NCBI RefSeq assembly: GCF_030063455.1
Contig: NZ_JASITB010000001.1
Coordinates: forward strand, 744,001 to 808,000
DNA from: Cryobacterium sp. PH31-O1
Lineage (GTDB): Bacteria > Actinomycetota > Actinomycetes > Actinomycetales > Microbacteriaceae
Length of the DNA stretch: 64,000 bases
Reading direction: 5' to 3'
A program made the position numbers and the translations under genes. Below are positions 17,442 to 26,460 of this stretch, in pieces. Numbering within the stretch: position 1 is the stretch's first letter; each line of letters begins with the position of its first letter. A model generated the notes under the pieces. That model worked only from the letters and a program-made list of their open reading frames with translations. It ran no database searches and had not been told where the DNA came from.

Positions 17442-18035
17442 TCACGGCCTGGGGTTCGCGTCGCTGTGACGGATGCCGTCACTCACGGTGTCCGCCCAGG
17501 CTTCGTTGACGCCGGAGAGGTCAGCCAGAACGACCAGGTGGCACAGCTGCCCGTAGGCGATGAATCGTTGCACGCTCGCCGCATCCGCCCCCGACAGTCT
17601 CGAGACAGCACGCACAACATTCGCGATGCCACGACGCACGGCATCCTGGACTTCGGGAACATCGCACGCGCTCTGAGCATGCACCTGCAGCATGATCAGG
17701 TCGCGGTCGCGAATCAGGTCGACATAGGCGCCGGTCATATGGTCCAGGATCTCGGCCGGACCGGCCGCTCCTGCAGTCTCCCCTCCCTGCACGAGGGCTT
17801 CGCAGACGCGGGCGTAACAGTGATCAACGGTCGCGACGAAGAGGCCGACCTTACCCGGGAACAGTCGGAACACGTACGCCGGAGACACGCCCGCCGCCTC
17901 GGCAACCGCAGCGACCGGTGTGGCGTGAAAACCCGCACGGGAGAATACCGTGACGGCTCGCGACACGATCTTGGCGCGTTGCGCCTCTGCCGTGGACCGG
18001 GAAGGTGCGGTTTTTGCGGCGACGGTGGGTGACAT
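17442..18035 (-). CDS. TetR/AcrR-family regulator
   Basis: A 197-residue repressor. The HTH is AQRAKIVSRAVTVFSRAGFH, then TPVAAVAEAAGVSPAYVFRL with FPGKVGLFVATV. The ligand domain contains MLQVHAQSACDVPEV and the C-terminal GQLCHLVVLADLSG. The ATG at 18035 is chosen because homology begins there; the frame stays open to 18236 but those residues are not TetR-like. A likely operator motif overlaps its own start region, which suggests autoregulation together with the oxidoreductase 82 bp downstream. Confidence 0.88.
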   Translation of the reverse strand: MSPTVAAKTAPSRSTAEAQRAKIVSRAVTVFSRAGFHATPVAAVAEAAGVSPAYVFRLFPGKVGLFVATVDHCYARVCEALVQGGETAGAAGPAEILDHMTGAYVDLIRDRDLIMLQVHAQSACDVPEVQDAVRRGIANVVRAVSRLSGADAASVQRFIAYGQLCHLVVLADLSGVNEAWADTVSDGIRHSDANPRP

Positions 18036-18362
18036 GTAACTGATTGAACACTCACAAGTGTGAATTGTCAAGTGGAGTCTTCGCGGACGCGCCAGGGTTG
18101 GGCTGTCCACGGGAGCGATCACGCGTCCAAAGAGTGGGGACCGCCTCTTCTGGCTCGACGACCCTGAGTTCGACCGCCAAAATCGGCAGGTGGATCGGGA
18201 GTCCGACAGGGTTCGCGCTGCGAGGTAGCGCTTCACGCCTCGTACGGCAACGAACCACGGATCGCCTGTCGTGGTAAATTCAGGATGAACTGCGGCGATT
18301 TACCCCGATGTGCATGTTGATGCCCATCCGTTTCATGCGTCATTGCTGGCACAGCCGCCTGC
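18036..18362. other. Intergenic, mostly featureless
   Basis: About 325 bases. It contains the ACTGATTG motif (18039-18046) next to the TetR start and short direct repeats of CACTCAC type. No coding frame with a family match was seen in the rest. Confidence 0.45.
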
Positions 18363-18770
18363 TTAGGTGAGCACGGCGTACGCCTCGAGTTCGACGAGCA
18401 CGTCGGCTTCGAACAAAATGTCCACACCGATGAGCGACGCCGGTGGCATTGGCTGAGGCAGACCGAGCTCCCTGGCCACGAGTTCGACGCCTGTCATAAA
18501 GTCGCCCATCTTCTCTGGCGACCACTGGGTGACGAAGAAGCGCAGACGCACGACGTCGGCGAAGGTCGCACCCGCGCCGGCGAGCCCACGGGCGGTATTG
18601 CGCAGCGCCTGAGCGACCTGCCCGGCCAGGTCGTCGGCCATCTGGTCAGTGTCGGGGTCGCGGCCGATCTGCCCAGCGACGTGCACGTGGCGGCTGCCCG
18701 TCGCGACGGAGACGTGGGAGTAGGGCACGGGCTGGAGCATGCCCTCGGGGGATAGCAGTTGCACGGTCAT
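18363..18770 (-). CDS. RidA-family (YjgF/YER057c/UK114) protein
   Basis: A 135-residue protein of the Rid family. Recognisable elements are SHVSVATGSRHVHVAGQIG in the N-terminal half, QVAQALRNTARGLAGAGATF in the middle and the C-terminal PASLIGVDILFEADVLVELE. True RidA enzymes hydrolyse reactive imines/enamines and have a conserved Arg in the R-x-x-V motif region; here the segment reads PPASLIGV, so the catalytic Arg appears missing and it may belong to a non-RidA Rid subfamily. It is divergent from an HxlR regulator that likely controls it. Confidence 0.85.
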   Translation of the reverse strand: MTVQLLSPEGMLQPVPYSHVSVATGSRHVHVAGQIGRDPDTDQMADDLAGQVAQALRNTARGLAGAGATFADVVRLRFFVTQWSPEKMGDFMTGVELVARELGLPQPMPPASLIGVDILFEADVLVELEAYAVLT

Positions 18771-18848
18771 AGATTTTCCTTTGTTCGAGCGAGTAAGTAC
18801 CCCATTTCTACCTGGTGCATGAAGGGAACTTCAACGAGACTAGGTGTT

Positions 18849-19238
18849 ATGAAAGAAACCTCCCACCCCGACGCTGCCCTCCTTCAGGTCGATGCACCGC
18901 ACCGCGAACTACTCGACCAGGTTCTCGACAAGTGGTCGCTGCAGGTACTCGATGTGCTGTGCGGCCACCCCCGGCGCTTCAACGAGCTGCGCCGCGAGAT
19001 CCCGGTCGTCGGGCAGAAGTCGCTCACCGCTACGCTGCGTCGCCTCGAGCGCAACGGCATGATCGAGCGCCACGTGATCAGCACGCGTCCCCTCGCCGTC
19101 GAGTACCGGGTCGCCCCGCTTGGCGACACGCTCAATGAGCTCATTGACGCGCTGCTGCGCTGGACGACGGCGAACATGCCGGAGGTGGCGCGGGCACGGG
19201 CACGGTTCGACGACGACGACGAGAACGAGGACGAGTAG
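18849..19238 (+). CDS. HxlR-family transcriptional regulator
   Basis: A 129-residue winged-helix protein. Family features are DKWSLQVLDVLCGHPRRFNE, LRREIPVVGQKSLTATLRRL and RNGMIERHVIST with a PLAVEYRVAPLGDTL wing/recognition end. The C-terminus is very acidic (RFDDDDENEDE). HxlR proteins are one-component sensors, often of electrophiles or redox stress. The ATG at 18849 is chosen because the protein begins there relative to family length; the frame is open from 18759. It faces away from the rid gene with a 78-bp gap and is the probable regulator. Confidence 0.88.
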   Translation: MKETSHPDAALLQVDAPHRELLDQVLDKWSLQVLDVLCGHPRRFNELRREIPVVGQKSLTATLRRLERNGMIERHVISTRPLAVEYRVAPLGDTLNELIDALLRWTTANMPEVARARARFDDDDENEDE

Positions 19239-19274
19239 TCGCGGCGCCTAATCCTCGCGGACCACGCCAGCGCA

Positions 19275-19800
19275 GTGGTTCTGGATGGCGATATCGGTGC
19301 GGTCCTCGAGGATGTCGAACACCACAAACGGAGCGTCCGCTACTTCGCGATCGTGGATGTGATCGGGCGCGATCCGCCCAATCCGTCGATCTGTATGACA
19401 TCCGGTGACCCCATCAATCGTCTCGCCGTACTCGTTCTCGGAATGGAGAACACCGAGGAATCGTTGCGACGCGTCGCACGGGTCGGCGAGGCGGGACCAC
19501 TGTTTCGTGGAGCAAGCGGCTTGGCCATCCTCGCTGCCTTGTCCGCCGAGGACGTTGCCGGTGTTGTAACCCGTGCAGCCGCGGAACCTGACCGCAACGT
19601 CGTGCTGGCCCAGGTGGCGCGCGTTCGGGAACTGGGCTGTGCCATCTCCCACGGGGCGAACCACCCCGGGGTGAATGGCATCGCCGCCGCCGTCGGATCA
19701 ACCAGCGCAACGGCGCACACGACCAGCATCGCCGTGTCCGGCCCGGCCTCTCGCTGGGATGACAGCAGGATGCTCGCAAACGCACGAACTGACCTCTTAG
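19275..19800 (+). pseudogene. IclR-type regulator, effector-domain relic
   Basis: An open stretch resembling the C-terminal effector domain of IclR regulators: RRVARVGEAGPLFRGASGLA, ILAALSAEDVAGVVTRAA, then LAQVARVRELGCAISHGANH and GVNGIAAAVGSTSATAHTTS. The winged-helix domain that should precede it is absent, and the first 60 residues are unlike the family. It is therefore a remnant and unlikely to bind DNA. It overlaps the start of the PrpD relic. Confidence 0.58.
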
Positions 19801-19827
19801 TTACAACATCCAATCGGAAAGAATCCC

Positions 19828-20759
19828 ATGACAAGCAACCTTGAACCCACTGACCCGTCCGGACCAACAGGCCAACTTGCAAGCTGGTTGGCGAATACGA
19901 CGCTGGACGATATTCCCTTGGAAGTGCGCGATCGTGCGCGCTACCTGACGCTGGACGGCATCGGATGTTTGCTTGTCGGCGCCCAACTGCCCTGGCCTCC
20001 GTAGGGTACGTCGGCGTCAAGCGCGTCTTCGAGCGTGAATACGGAGGATTTCTGTCTGTGTTCGGAGAGGGACACGATCCAGACCCCTCGCAAATCGCCG
20101 CTGGCCTCGGCAGCCGCTGGCGCACCATGCGCTACGGCATCAAGCCGTACGCGTCGATGGGCGGCCTCCACGCCGCGATCGACGATGTTCTCGCTCTCGA
20201 GACGCATACGCCCATCGATGTCACATCCATCAGAGAGATTCGCGTAGATGTAAGCGACGCCGTATTTCACCACGGCGGCTTTGACATTCAGCGACCCTTG
20301 ATCCCGATCACGGCTCAGATGAGTCTGAAATACACGGTACCGGTCGTGCTGCTCGATGGCGCAGCTCTGATCGACCAGTACGAACCCGATCGGATCAACC
20401 GCGACGACGTCTGGGATCTCATCGAAAAAGCAACGGTGACCCATGACCCCGACTTTGACGGATCGACGTACAAGACTCGAGTGCGAATCACTATGGAAGA
20501 CGGTAGTTGCCGAGAAAAGATAGTCGACAAGCCCACGGGCAGCCTCGGCAATCCGCTGAGCGACGACGAGATCGTAGCGAAATACCGAATGCTTACCGAA
20601 CACATCATCGACCACGATCGCCGTCAGGCCATCCAGGATGCCGTTCTGGGCCTCGAACAAAATGAGAATGGGCCTCGCGACCTGATGGCGCTGCTTGCAC
20701 CGACCGTGGGAAGTGCGCTTGCTTTTCCCACTGACGTTGTGAACGCGGTCGAGGGGTGA
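19828..20759 (+). pseudogene. MmgE/PrpD-family protein, internally deleted
   Basis: From ATG 19828 (AAAGAATCC upstream) the first 58 codons match the MmgE/PrpD N-terminus (LASWLANTTLDDIPLEVRDR, ARYLTLDGIGCLLVGA) and end at a TAG at 20002. Homology resumes in another frame with YVGVKRVFEREYGGF and continues through the C-terminal domain (MRYGIKPYASMGGLHAAIDD, IREIRVDVSDAVF, QMSLKYTVPVVLLDGA) to 20759. Roughly 180-200 residues of the helical domain are missing compared with the usual 450. The family includes 2-methylcitrate dehydratase and cis-aconitate decarboxylase; this copy is inactive. Confidence 0.78.
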
Positions 20760-20896
20760 CTCGCGGGCCATCTGGCCGGGTGAACGGTGTGGTTTGGACG
20801 ATAGGTCGGACAGGCCTGCCACACCGTCCGCCCGTTAACGGCGCACGCGACGTTGTAGATCTGCGGTGGTGCCGTGGGTCCACAGAGTTCACGGGT

Positions 20897-21328
20897 TCAG
20901 CGGCCGAGCGCTACTTCCGCCAGAACTACCCCGGTCTCGGTTTGGCGAACAATCCCGAGGGACCGTACGGCGTCGACGGCGCCGTCAATCTCTGACGCGC
21001 TCTGGGCGCTGAGCAATACTATCCAGTCCCAGGGCCCGGACATTTTATAGGCGGTCTGCGCTGCCGGCACCGCCTTAAGCGACCGGGTGACCTCGTTCGC
21101 GGGAACGTGTCGGCTAAGCGAAACGAGAACGAAAGCCTGAAATGGGACCGTCTGTTGGTCGTGGCCGAGGGCGATCGTAAATGCTTTAATCACTCCGGTT
21201 GCGGTGAGCCGGTCGATTCGTCGTTTCACCGCCGAGCCGGATAGATGTACCTCGGTGGCCAATTCGCCGAGTGTCGCGCGTCCGTCGATCGTCAGAAGCT
21301 CAACGAGGCGGGAGTCGATTTCGTCCAT
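20897..21328 (-). CDS. Lrp/AsnC-family transcriptional regulator
   Basis: A 143-148 residue regulator. The N-terminal HTH is MDEIDSRLVELLTIDGRATL, then GELATEVHLSGSAVKRRIDR and LTATGVIKAF. The RAM/AsnC ligand domain follows with AFVLVSLSRHVPANEV and MSGPWDWIVLLSAQSASEID. ATG 21328 starts right at the HTH; a GTG at 21343 is an alternative. It is divergent from a nitrilase-family gene across about 115 bp and probably regulates it. Confidence 0.88.
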   Translation of the reverse strand: MDEIDSRLVELLTIDGRATLGELATEVHLSGSAVKRRIDRLTATGVIKAFTIALGHDQQTVPFQAFVLVSLSRHVPANEVTRSLKAVPAAQTAYKMSGPWDWIVLLSAQSASEIDGAVDAVRSLGIVRQTETGVVLAEVALGR

Positions 21329-21443
21329 ACGCAACAATGTCACTGATCACGCAAAAGAACGCCGCGCACCGACGAGCAGGCTGTCGCTAACCTGAAGTTC
21401 GGCGGTCAGATTGCGCCGGCCCACCACCCACGAAGGGACCCCG

Positions 21444-22223
21444 ATGAAGATCACCGTTTGTCAGCTCGACAACCGCTCGACGGCACGCGAGGAGGTGTGG
21501 AGCCTGCTTGCCGCCCACGTCGAGTCCGCTCGGCCCGATCTGCTCGTTCTGCCTGAGATGCCGTTTTCCGACTGGCTCGCGAACGACCGGCCGACACCGG
21601 ATGCTGCGGATCGCTGGGCCGCCGCGGTGGCCGAGCAACACCGCGTCCTGACCGAGATCGAGGGGTGGAATGCGGGTGCGGTCCTCGGCACCCGGCCCAT
21701 CCTTCGCGACGGCACGAGCCGTCGCAACGAGGTCTTTGTAGCGACCGACGGGCAGCCGGCGCGGGGCATCCGCGAGAAGTACTACCTCCCCGATGAAGCT
21801 GGATACTGGGAGGCCAGCTGGTATGACCGCGGAGCGCTGGAATTCCCACAGACCCGGGTAGCCGGCGCCAGCATCGGGGTGCAGGTCTGCACCGAGCTGT
21901 GGTTTTTCGAATGGGCGCGCCGACTCGGCCGTGAGGGAGCCGACATCGTGGCCGTACCACGCGCGACTCCGAGAACGTCGACGAGCAAGTGGCTGGCCGG
22001 CGGTCGCTCGGCGGCGGTCACCTCGGGGGCTTTCTGTGTCTCATCGAACCTGGGCAGCCCGCTGGACGACGCCGAGGGATTCGGCGGTTGCGGATGGATC
22101 ATCGATCCCGAGGGAAACGTGCTCGCGACGACTTCGGAGGATGACCCGTTCGCGACCGTGGAGATCGACCTTGCGGATGCCCGTGCCGCCAAGTCGACCT
22201 ACCCCCGCTATGTAGCCGAATAG
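21444..22223 (+). CDS. Carbon-nitrogen hydrolase (nitrilase superfamily)
   Basis: A 259-residue amidase/nitrilase-fold enzyme. The catalytic Glu-Lys-Cys triad is visible: Glu in LLVLPEMPFSDWL, Lys in IREKYYLPDEAGYWEA and Cys in GVQVCTELWFFEWARRLG. It hydrolyses a non-peptide C-N bond of an amide or carbamoyl substrate; which one cannot be told. The ATG at 21444 lies close behind GGACCCCG; the frame is open from 21411. The divergent AsnC regulator suggests amino-acid-linked control. Confidence 0.9.
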   Translation: MKITVCQLDNRSTAREEVWSLLAAHVESARPDLLVLPEMPFSDWLANDRPTPDAADRWAAAVAEQHRVLTEIEGWNAGAVLGTRPILRDGTSRRNEVFVATDGQPARGIREKYYLPDEAGYWEASWYDRGALEFPQTRVAGASIGVQVCTELWFFEWARRLGREGADIVAVPRATPRTSTSKWLAGGRSAAVTSGAFCVSSNLGSPLDDAEGFGGCGWIIDPEGNVLATTSEDDPFATVEIDLADARAAKSTYPRYVAE

Positions 22224-22640
22224 CTCTCTGCAGCCGGGAAGCGGAGCATCCGCCCCCGACAGTCGGGGGCGGGCGCAGGGCCAGCACCTCGCCGATGCGG
22301 GCTCTGGTGCCGCGCCTGCGGGGAGGTGGTCCCGCTGGGCCTGATCGCCGGATTCGCTCTCGGCGCGTACCAAACCGCATGGAACCGCGCCACCAGGATC
22401 GGCGGTGCCTGGATCGAGACAGTGCCGCTCTGGGGCTTCAAGCTGGTCTCGTACTCACCCTCATCGGGGCAAGCGTCCCGGCCGTCCTCGTGATCGGACG
22501 GCCGTCCAACGCCCGAGTCACCCGAACGATCCACCGCCGACTCCAGGGCGCTAGATCTTAGAAGAGCACACGAACCGCTTTCGTGCCGCCCCATCCCTAA
22601 GCCTGAATCCACCGATCGACGTGAGGTTCTGACGGCGCGT
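22224..22640 (+). pseudogene. Possible membrane-protein relic, not identified
   Basis: About 400 bases without an intact gene. One frame gives VPLGLIAGFALGAYQTAWNR and another gives AGLVLTLIGASVPAVLVIGR, both hydrophobic and ending at a TAG near 22559. They could be remains of a permease that once followed the nitrilase gene. I could not name the family. Confidence 0.25.
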
Positions 22641-24385
22641 TAAACCGAGAATGCCCTTCTGATCAGGTAAAATAGGACTTGTCTAGAGTTCAACGTTACC
22701 AAGCAGAGGGGCATCTCGTAGATGCAAGTTTCCCACACCAACCGCGCCGTTTCTGCATCATTCACCGACCCGAATCTTGTGTCGTTCGCTGGGTTGGTCC
22801 CGATCATGAAATTGGCCGCCCGTGCGTGATTGGCGACCTTGGCTGATCACTGGTTGACCGTCCCCACCGATAAGGGCGCGAATGCCGGCTTGAAAGTCAC
22901 CTCTCTGGTCGGCGGGATGGTCGCTGGCGCGGACTCGATCGACGACCTCGCGATTCTTCGCCACGGCGGCATGCGGAAGGTCTTCACCAACTGTTACGCG
23001 CCGTCGACGTTGGGATCGTTCCTGCGCGAATTCACGTTCGGTCACGTCCGGCAACTCGACGCCGTCGCCTCACGCTTCGTGCGGGTCCTGGCCGCTGAAA
23101 CCCCGTTGCTCGTGCACGACACGGACGGCTATGTCTTCCTCGATGTCGACGACACCATCATCGAAGTCCACGGATACCAGAAGGAAGGCTCTGGCTACGG
23201 GTACTCCGGGGTGCGCGGCCTCAACGCCATCCTCGCGACAGTCAAGACCGACGTATCAGCGCCGATCATCATCGGCCAGCGACTGCGCCGCGGTGCCTGC
23301 GGATCACCGCGCGGCGCCGCCCGCCTGATCAGAGACGCCCTCGCCACGACCAAACGGCTCCGCGGAGCCGACAAGGCACGCGTGCTCTTTCGTGCCGACT
23401 CTGCCTTCTACGGTCACCGCCCGCATGGACCCCGCCATCAAACGAGCAATCGGAACGATCCCCGACAACGCCTGGACAGCGATTGAATACACCAACGCGA
23501 TCTACGACGAAGGCACGAAAACGTGGATCAGTAACGCCGAAGTCGCCGAGGTCCCGTTCACCGCGTTCACGTCCCGCAAGAAGAGCGAGCAGATCACCGG
23601 GCGCCTGGTCGTGCGGCGAATTCTGGAACTGAACAGGAAAAACGTCGACCAGCCGACCCTGTTCGACACCCACCGGTTCCACGCATTCTTCACCACCAGC
23701 ACTCTCGACACCGTCACAGCCGACAAAACTCACCGCGCCCACGCGGTGATAGAGCTCGTGAATTCCGACCTGAAGAGCAGCGCTCTGGCGCACCTGCCCT
23801 CAGGCGTTTTCACTGCCAATGCGGCCTGGCTGGTCCTGGCCGTGATGGCGTTTAACCTCACCCGCGCTGCTGCGACGATCGCGGGAAACGGTCTCGCCCG
23901 AGCAACCACCGCAACGATCCGCCGGAAGTTTGCCAGCGTCCCCGCCAGGATTTCCTCCTCCGCACGGCGCATCACTCTGCACCTGCCCGAACATTGGCCC
24001 TGGGAGAAACCCTGGACGGCCCTGTTCAATCAGAACTTCCGCCCGCGACGACCCGACCCCACCTGACCAACCAGCCGTTAACAGCATCAACAGGAGCACC
24101 AGTGGAACACCCGGGCCGCGAGTCCCGGACCTCACCCGCGCCGGAAACTCGGCAAGCTCGCCAAACCGAAAACAGGATCCACTCAGAGGCCGACCGGTGG
24201 ATTCAGGCTAAGTGGGACGACGAACGGGACATCCGCATCGGAGTCGACAATCTGCACCTGGGGCTCGCGAACCCAAACCAACCGATTCTCGCCGACGGCC
24301 CGAATGTGGATGGCCACTCACTCTGCATTGTCTGCATAGGGCTGAAAACTGGGCAAAAGGAAAGTCCTGATCATCAGGTTTTTAT
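22640..24385 (+). mobile_element. IS1380-family insertion sequence, degenerate
   Basis: The region containing a broken IS1380-type transposase and its flanks. Both flanks contain a CTGATCA-type palindrome close to AGGACTT/AAGTCCT (left about 22655-22680, right about 24362-24380), which may be remains of the terminal inverted repeats. Exact ends and target duplication could not be defined, so the limits are approximate. Confidence 0.55.
22721..24066 (+). pseudogene. IS1380-family transposase, interrupted
   Basis: Reading from ATG 22721 (MQVSHTNRAVSASFTDPNLV) homology to IS1380 transposases continues past an in-frame TGA near 22828, then through LADHWLTVPTDKGANAGLK, VHDTDGYVFLDVDDTIIEVH (catalytic Asp region) and KARVLFRADSAFYGH. 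At about 23415 the frame changes and the C-terminal part runs TIPDNAWTAIEYTNAIYDEG to LHLPEHWPWEKPWTALFNQN and a stop at 24064-24066. A short segment after the second catalytic Asp region appears deleted. With one nonsense and one frameshift/deletion the transposase is inactive. Confidence 0.85.
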
Positions 24386-24594
24386 TGCGGGCGAAACGGC
24401 TAGGGTGCCGGGACTCGAACCAAGATTATTCGCATCTTTTTCACGCGCGAGCCCAACCGAATCCACGTTCGCCGCAGCCTTCTGACATCCGAGTCGGTTA
24501 GCGTTTTCGCCGATTAAACGGCAAACAAGTCCGCGCGATGCCCGCAGAAATTACCCCGCCGCAATACGTAGACGATCACTCACTTGCGCGTTTG
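24067..24594. other. IS tail and spacer before tRNA-Gln
   Basis: After the transposase stop, about 300 bases lead to the presumed IS right end. Beyond it lie a tRNA-3'-end-like relic (24399-24430) and a spacer. No gene was recognised. Confidence 0.4.
24399..24430 (-). repeat. Degenerate tRNA 3'-end relic
   Basis: On the minus strand this reads AATAATCTTGGTTCGAGTCC followed by CGGCACCCTAGC. The T-loop TTCGAGT and flanking stem resemble the att core but the acceptor part differs from tRNA-Gln. It may be an older att site or a relic of another tRNA. Confidence 0.35.
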
Positions 24595-24612
24595 TGACAC
24601 GCAAAGTGGCAC
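24595..24612 (+). repeat. 18-bp repeat copy 3 (possible integrase arm site)
   Basis: Third copy of TGRCAYSCAAAGTGGCAC, 57 bp inside the right core repeat. Confidence 0.4.
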
Positions 24613-24668
24613 TCATCGGCGAAAGAACGCCATCGCGTTGTGAGAAAATAGCCTCTCATCAGCATAAA

Positions 24669-24704
24669 GCTGGGGTACCTGGACTCGAACCAAGAACAAA
24701 TGAA
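24669..24704 (-). repeat. Right core repeat (att) within tRNA-Gln
   Basis: Identical to 9404-9439; forms the 3' half of the intact tRNA-Gln gene. Together the two copies delimit a 15.3-kb segment. Confidence 0.85.
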
Positions 24705-24741
24705 CCAGAATCATCCGTGTTGCCAATTACACCATACCCCA
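24670..24741 (-). tRNA. tRNA-Gln (anticodon CTG)
   Basis: Minus-strand cloverleaf of 72 nt: acceptor TGGGGTA/TACCCCA, D arm GTGT-AATTGGCA-ACAC, anticodon arm GATGA-TTCTGGT-TCATT with anticodon CTG, T arm CTTGG-TTCGAGT-CCAGG and discriminator G. CCA is not encoded. It lies about 100 bp downstream of gltX on the same strand. Its 3' half is duplicated at 9404-9439, so this gene was the integration site of the island to its left. Confidence 0.95.
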
Positions 24742-24845
24742 ATGCCTAATCCGAAGACCGGGCCGAGTAGCAGCCTAGCCCACTTGGGCTGGAGAGGCCA
24801 AACCGGGTGTCCCCCGGCGAGTCGAAGCCCCTACCGGCCCCGCTG

Positions 24846-26369
24846 TCAGGCGTGCATCACCACCGCGAGGGCCCGATCGAGGCGATCCAGGGTCTCGGCC
24901 TGGCCCAGAATTTCCATGGATTCAAAAAGCGGCGGCGAGATCTTGCGGCCCGATAGCGCGACGCGCAGCGGTCCGAACGCGACGCGCGGCTTGAGCCCCA
25001 GCCCCTCGATGAGGGTTTCGGCGAGCAGCGCATGCACTCGGTCGGTGTTCCATTCCGATTCCGGAATACCTTCCAGCGCCGTGCGAGAAGCACCAAGAAT
25101 GTCGGCGGCGTTCTGTGGGAGGGAGGCGAGCGCATCCGCTTCGAGAACGAGGTCTGTACTGCTCACAAAGAGAAAACCGAGCATGGCGGGCGCTTCGCCA
25201 AGCAGGGCAATGCGCTCCTGAATGAGCGGGGCGCCCTGGGCGAGCATGGCCAGGTCGGCGTCGGTCGGCGTCTCGCCGAGCACGCCAGCGGTCACCAAAT
25301 AGGGAACGAGTCGGGCGGCAAAGTCAGGGGCGTCGAGCTGACGAATGTGATCACCGTTAATCGATTCGGCCTTTTTGAGGTCGAAGCGGGCCGGATTCGG
25401 GTTGACGTTGACGACGTCGAATGCGGCCGTGAACTCTTCGATCGAGAACACGTCGCGGTCGTGCGAGAGCGACCAGCCCAGCAGGGCGAGGTAATTAAGC
25501 AGGCCCTCGGGGATAAATCCGCGGTCGCGGTGCAGAAACAGGTTCGCCTCGGCGTCACGCTTGGAAAGCTTCTTGTTCTTGTCACCCATGACGTAGGGCA
25601 GGTGACCGAAGCGAGGAATGAAGGTGGTCACGCCAATGTCAATGAGCGCGTGGTACAGCGCGATCTGGCGCGGTGTCGATGAGAGCAGGTCCTCGCCGCG
25701 CAGCACGTGCGTGACTCCCATGAGCGCGTCATCGACCGGGTTGACGAAGGGGTAAAGCGGATGCCCATTCGGGCGCACGACCACAAAGTCACTGAACGAG
25801 CCGGCCGGGAAGGTGATCTCACCGCGCACGAGGTCGTCGAAGGAGAGCTCGGTGTCGGGTACCCGAAGGCGCAGCGCCGGAGAGCGGCCCTCGGCGCGGT
25901 AGGCGGCCTTCTGCTCCTCGGTAAGGTCGCGCTCGAAGTTGTCGTAGCCCATTTTCGGATCACGGCCGAGGTCGCGGTTGCGGGCCTCGATCTCTTCGCC
26001 GGTGACGAAGCTCTCGTAAATGTGGCCACTCGCCTTGAGCTGCTCAATGACGCCGCGGTAGATGTCGTAGCGCTCGGACTGACGGTACGGCGCCTGGGGT
26101 CCGCCGACGTCGACGCCCTCGTCCCAGTCCAGTTTCAGCCAACGCATGGCCTCGACGAGCTGCAGAAAGCTCTCTTCGCTGTCGCGGGCGGCGTCCGTGT
26201 CTTCGATGCGAAAGATCATCGTGCCGCCGGTGTGCCGGGCATAGGCCCAGTTGAACATGGCGGTACGAACGAGGCCCACGTGGGGCGTTCCGGTCGGCGA
26301 GGGGCAGAACCGCACGCGAACATCGGTTCCGGTGGCGGTAGAAAACGGGTGTGCAGTGGTGTCAGACAT
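24846..26369 (-). CDS. gltX: Glutamate--tRNA ligase
   Basis: A 507-residue class I aminoacyl-tRNA synthetase. The HIGH-type motif appears as [20 protein letters not shown], the glutamate-site segment as [16 protein letters not shown], and the KMSKS-type loop as [13 protein letters not shown]. Length and the C-terminal anticodon-binding helices are normal. It charges tRNA-Glu and, where a Glu-tRNA-Gln amidotransferase is used as in most actinobacteria, also the tRNA-Gln encoded just downstream on the same strand; the two may be co-transcribed. Confidence 0.97.
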   Translation of the reverse strand: MSDTTAHPFSTATGTDVRVRFCPSPTGTPHVGLVRTAMFNWAYARHTGGTMIFRIEDTDAARDSEESFLQLVEAMRWLKLDWDEGVDVGGPQAPYRQSERYDIYRGVIEQLKASGHIYESFVTGEEIEARNRDLGRDPKMGYDNFERDLTEEQKAAYRAEGRSPALRLRVPDTELSFDDLVRGEITFPAGSFSDFVVVRPNGHPLYPFVNPVDDALMGVTHVLRGEDLLSSTPRQIALYHALIDIGVTTFIPRFGHLPYVMGDKNKKLSKRDAEANLFLHRDRGFIPEGLLNYLALLGWSLSHDRDVFSIEEFTAAFDVVNVNPNPARFDLKKAESINGDHIRQLDAPDFAARLVPYLVTAGVLGETPTDADLAMLAQGAPLIQERIALLGEAPAMLGFLFVSSTDLVLEADALASLPQNAADILGASRTALEGIPESEWNTDRVHALLAETLIEGLGLKPRVAFGPLRVALSGRKISPPLFESMEILGQAETLDRLDRALAVVMHA

Positions 26370-26460
26370 TACTCATGATTCTAGTTGCGTGAGCCCTGCC
26401 GCCTCGCGTTCCGGGCCCTGGCCCGCAACCTGGGCCCGATTTTCTCGGCTGCGCCCGCGT

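Noticed and set aside
9412..24700. CRISPR array or prophage
   Set aside because: The direct repeats are only two cores and three 18-mers far apart; no spacer-repeat periodicity, cas genes or phage structural genes were seen.
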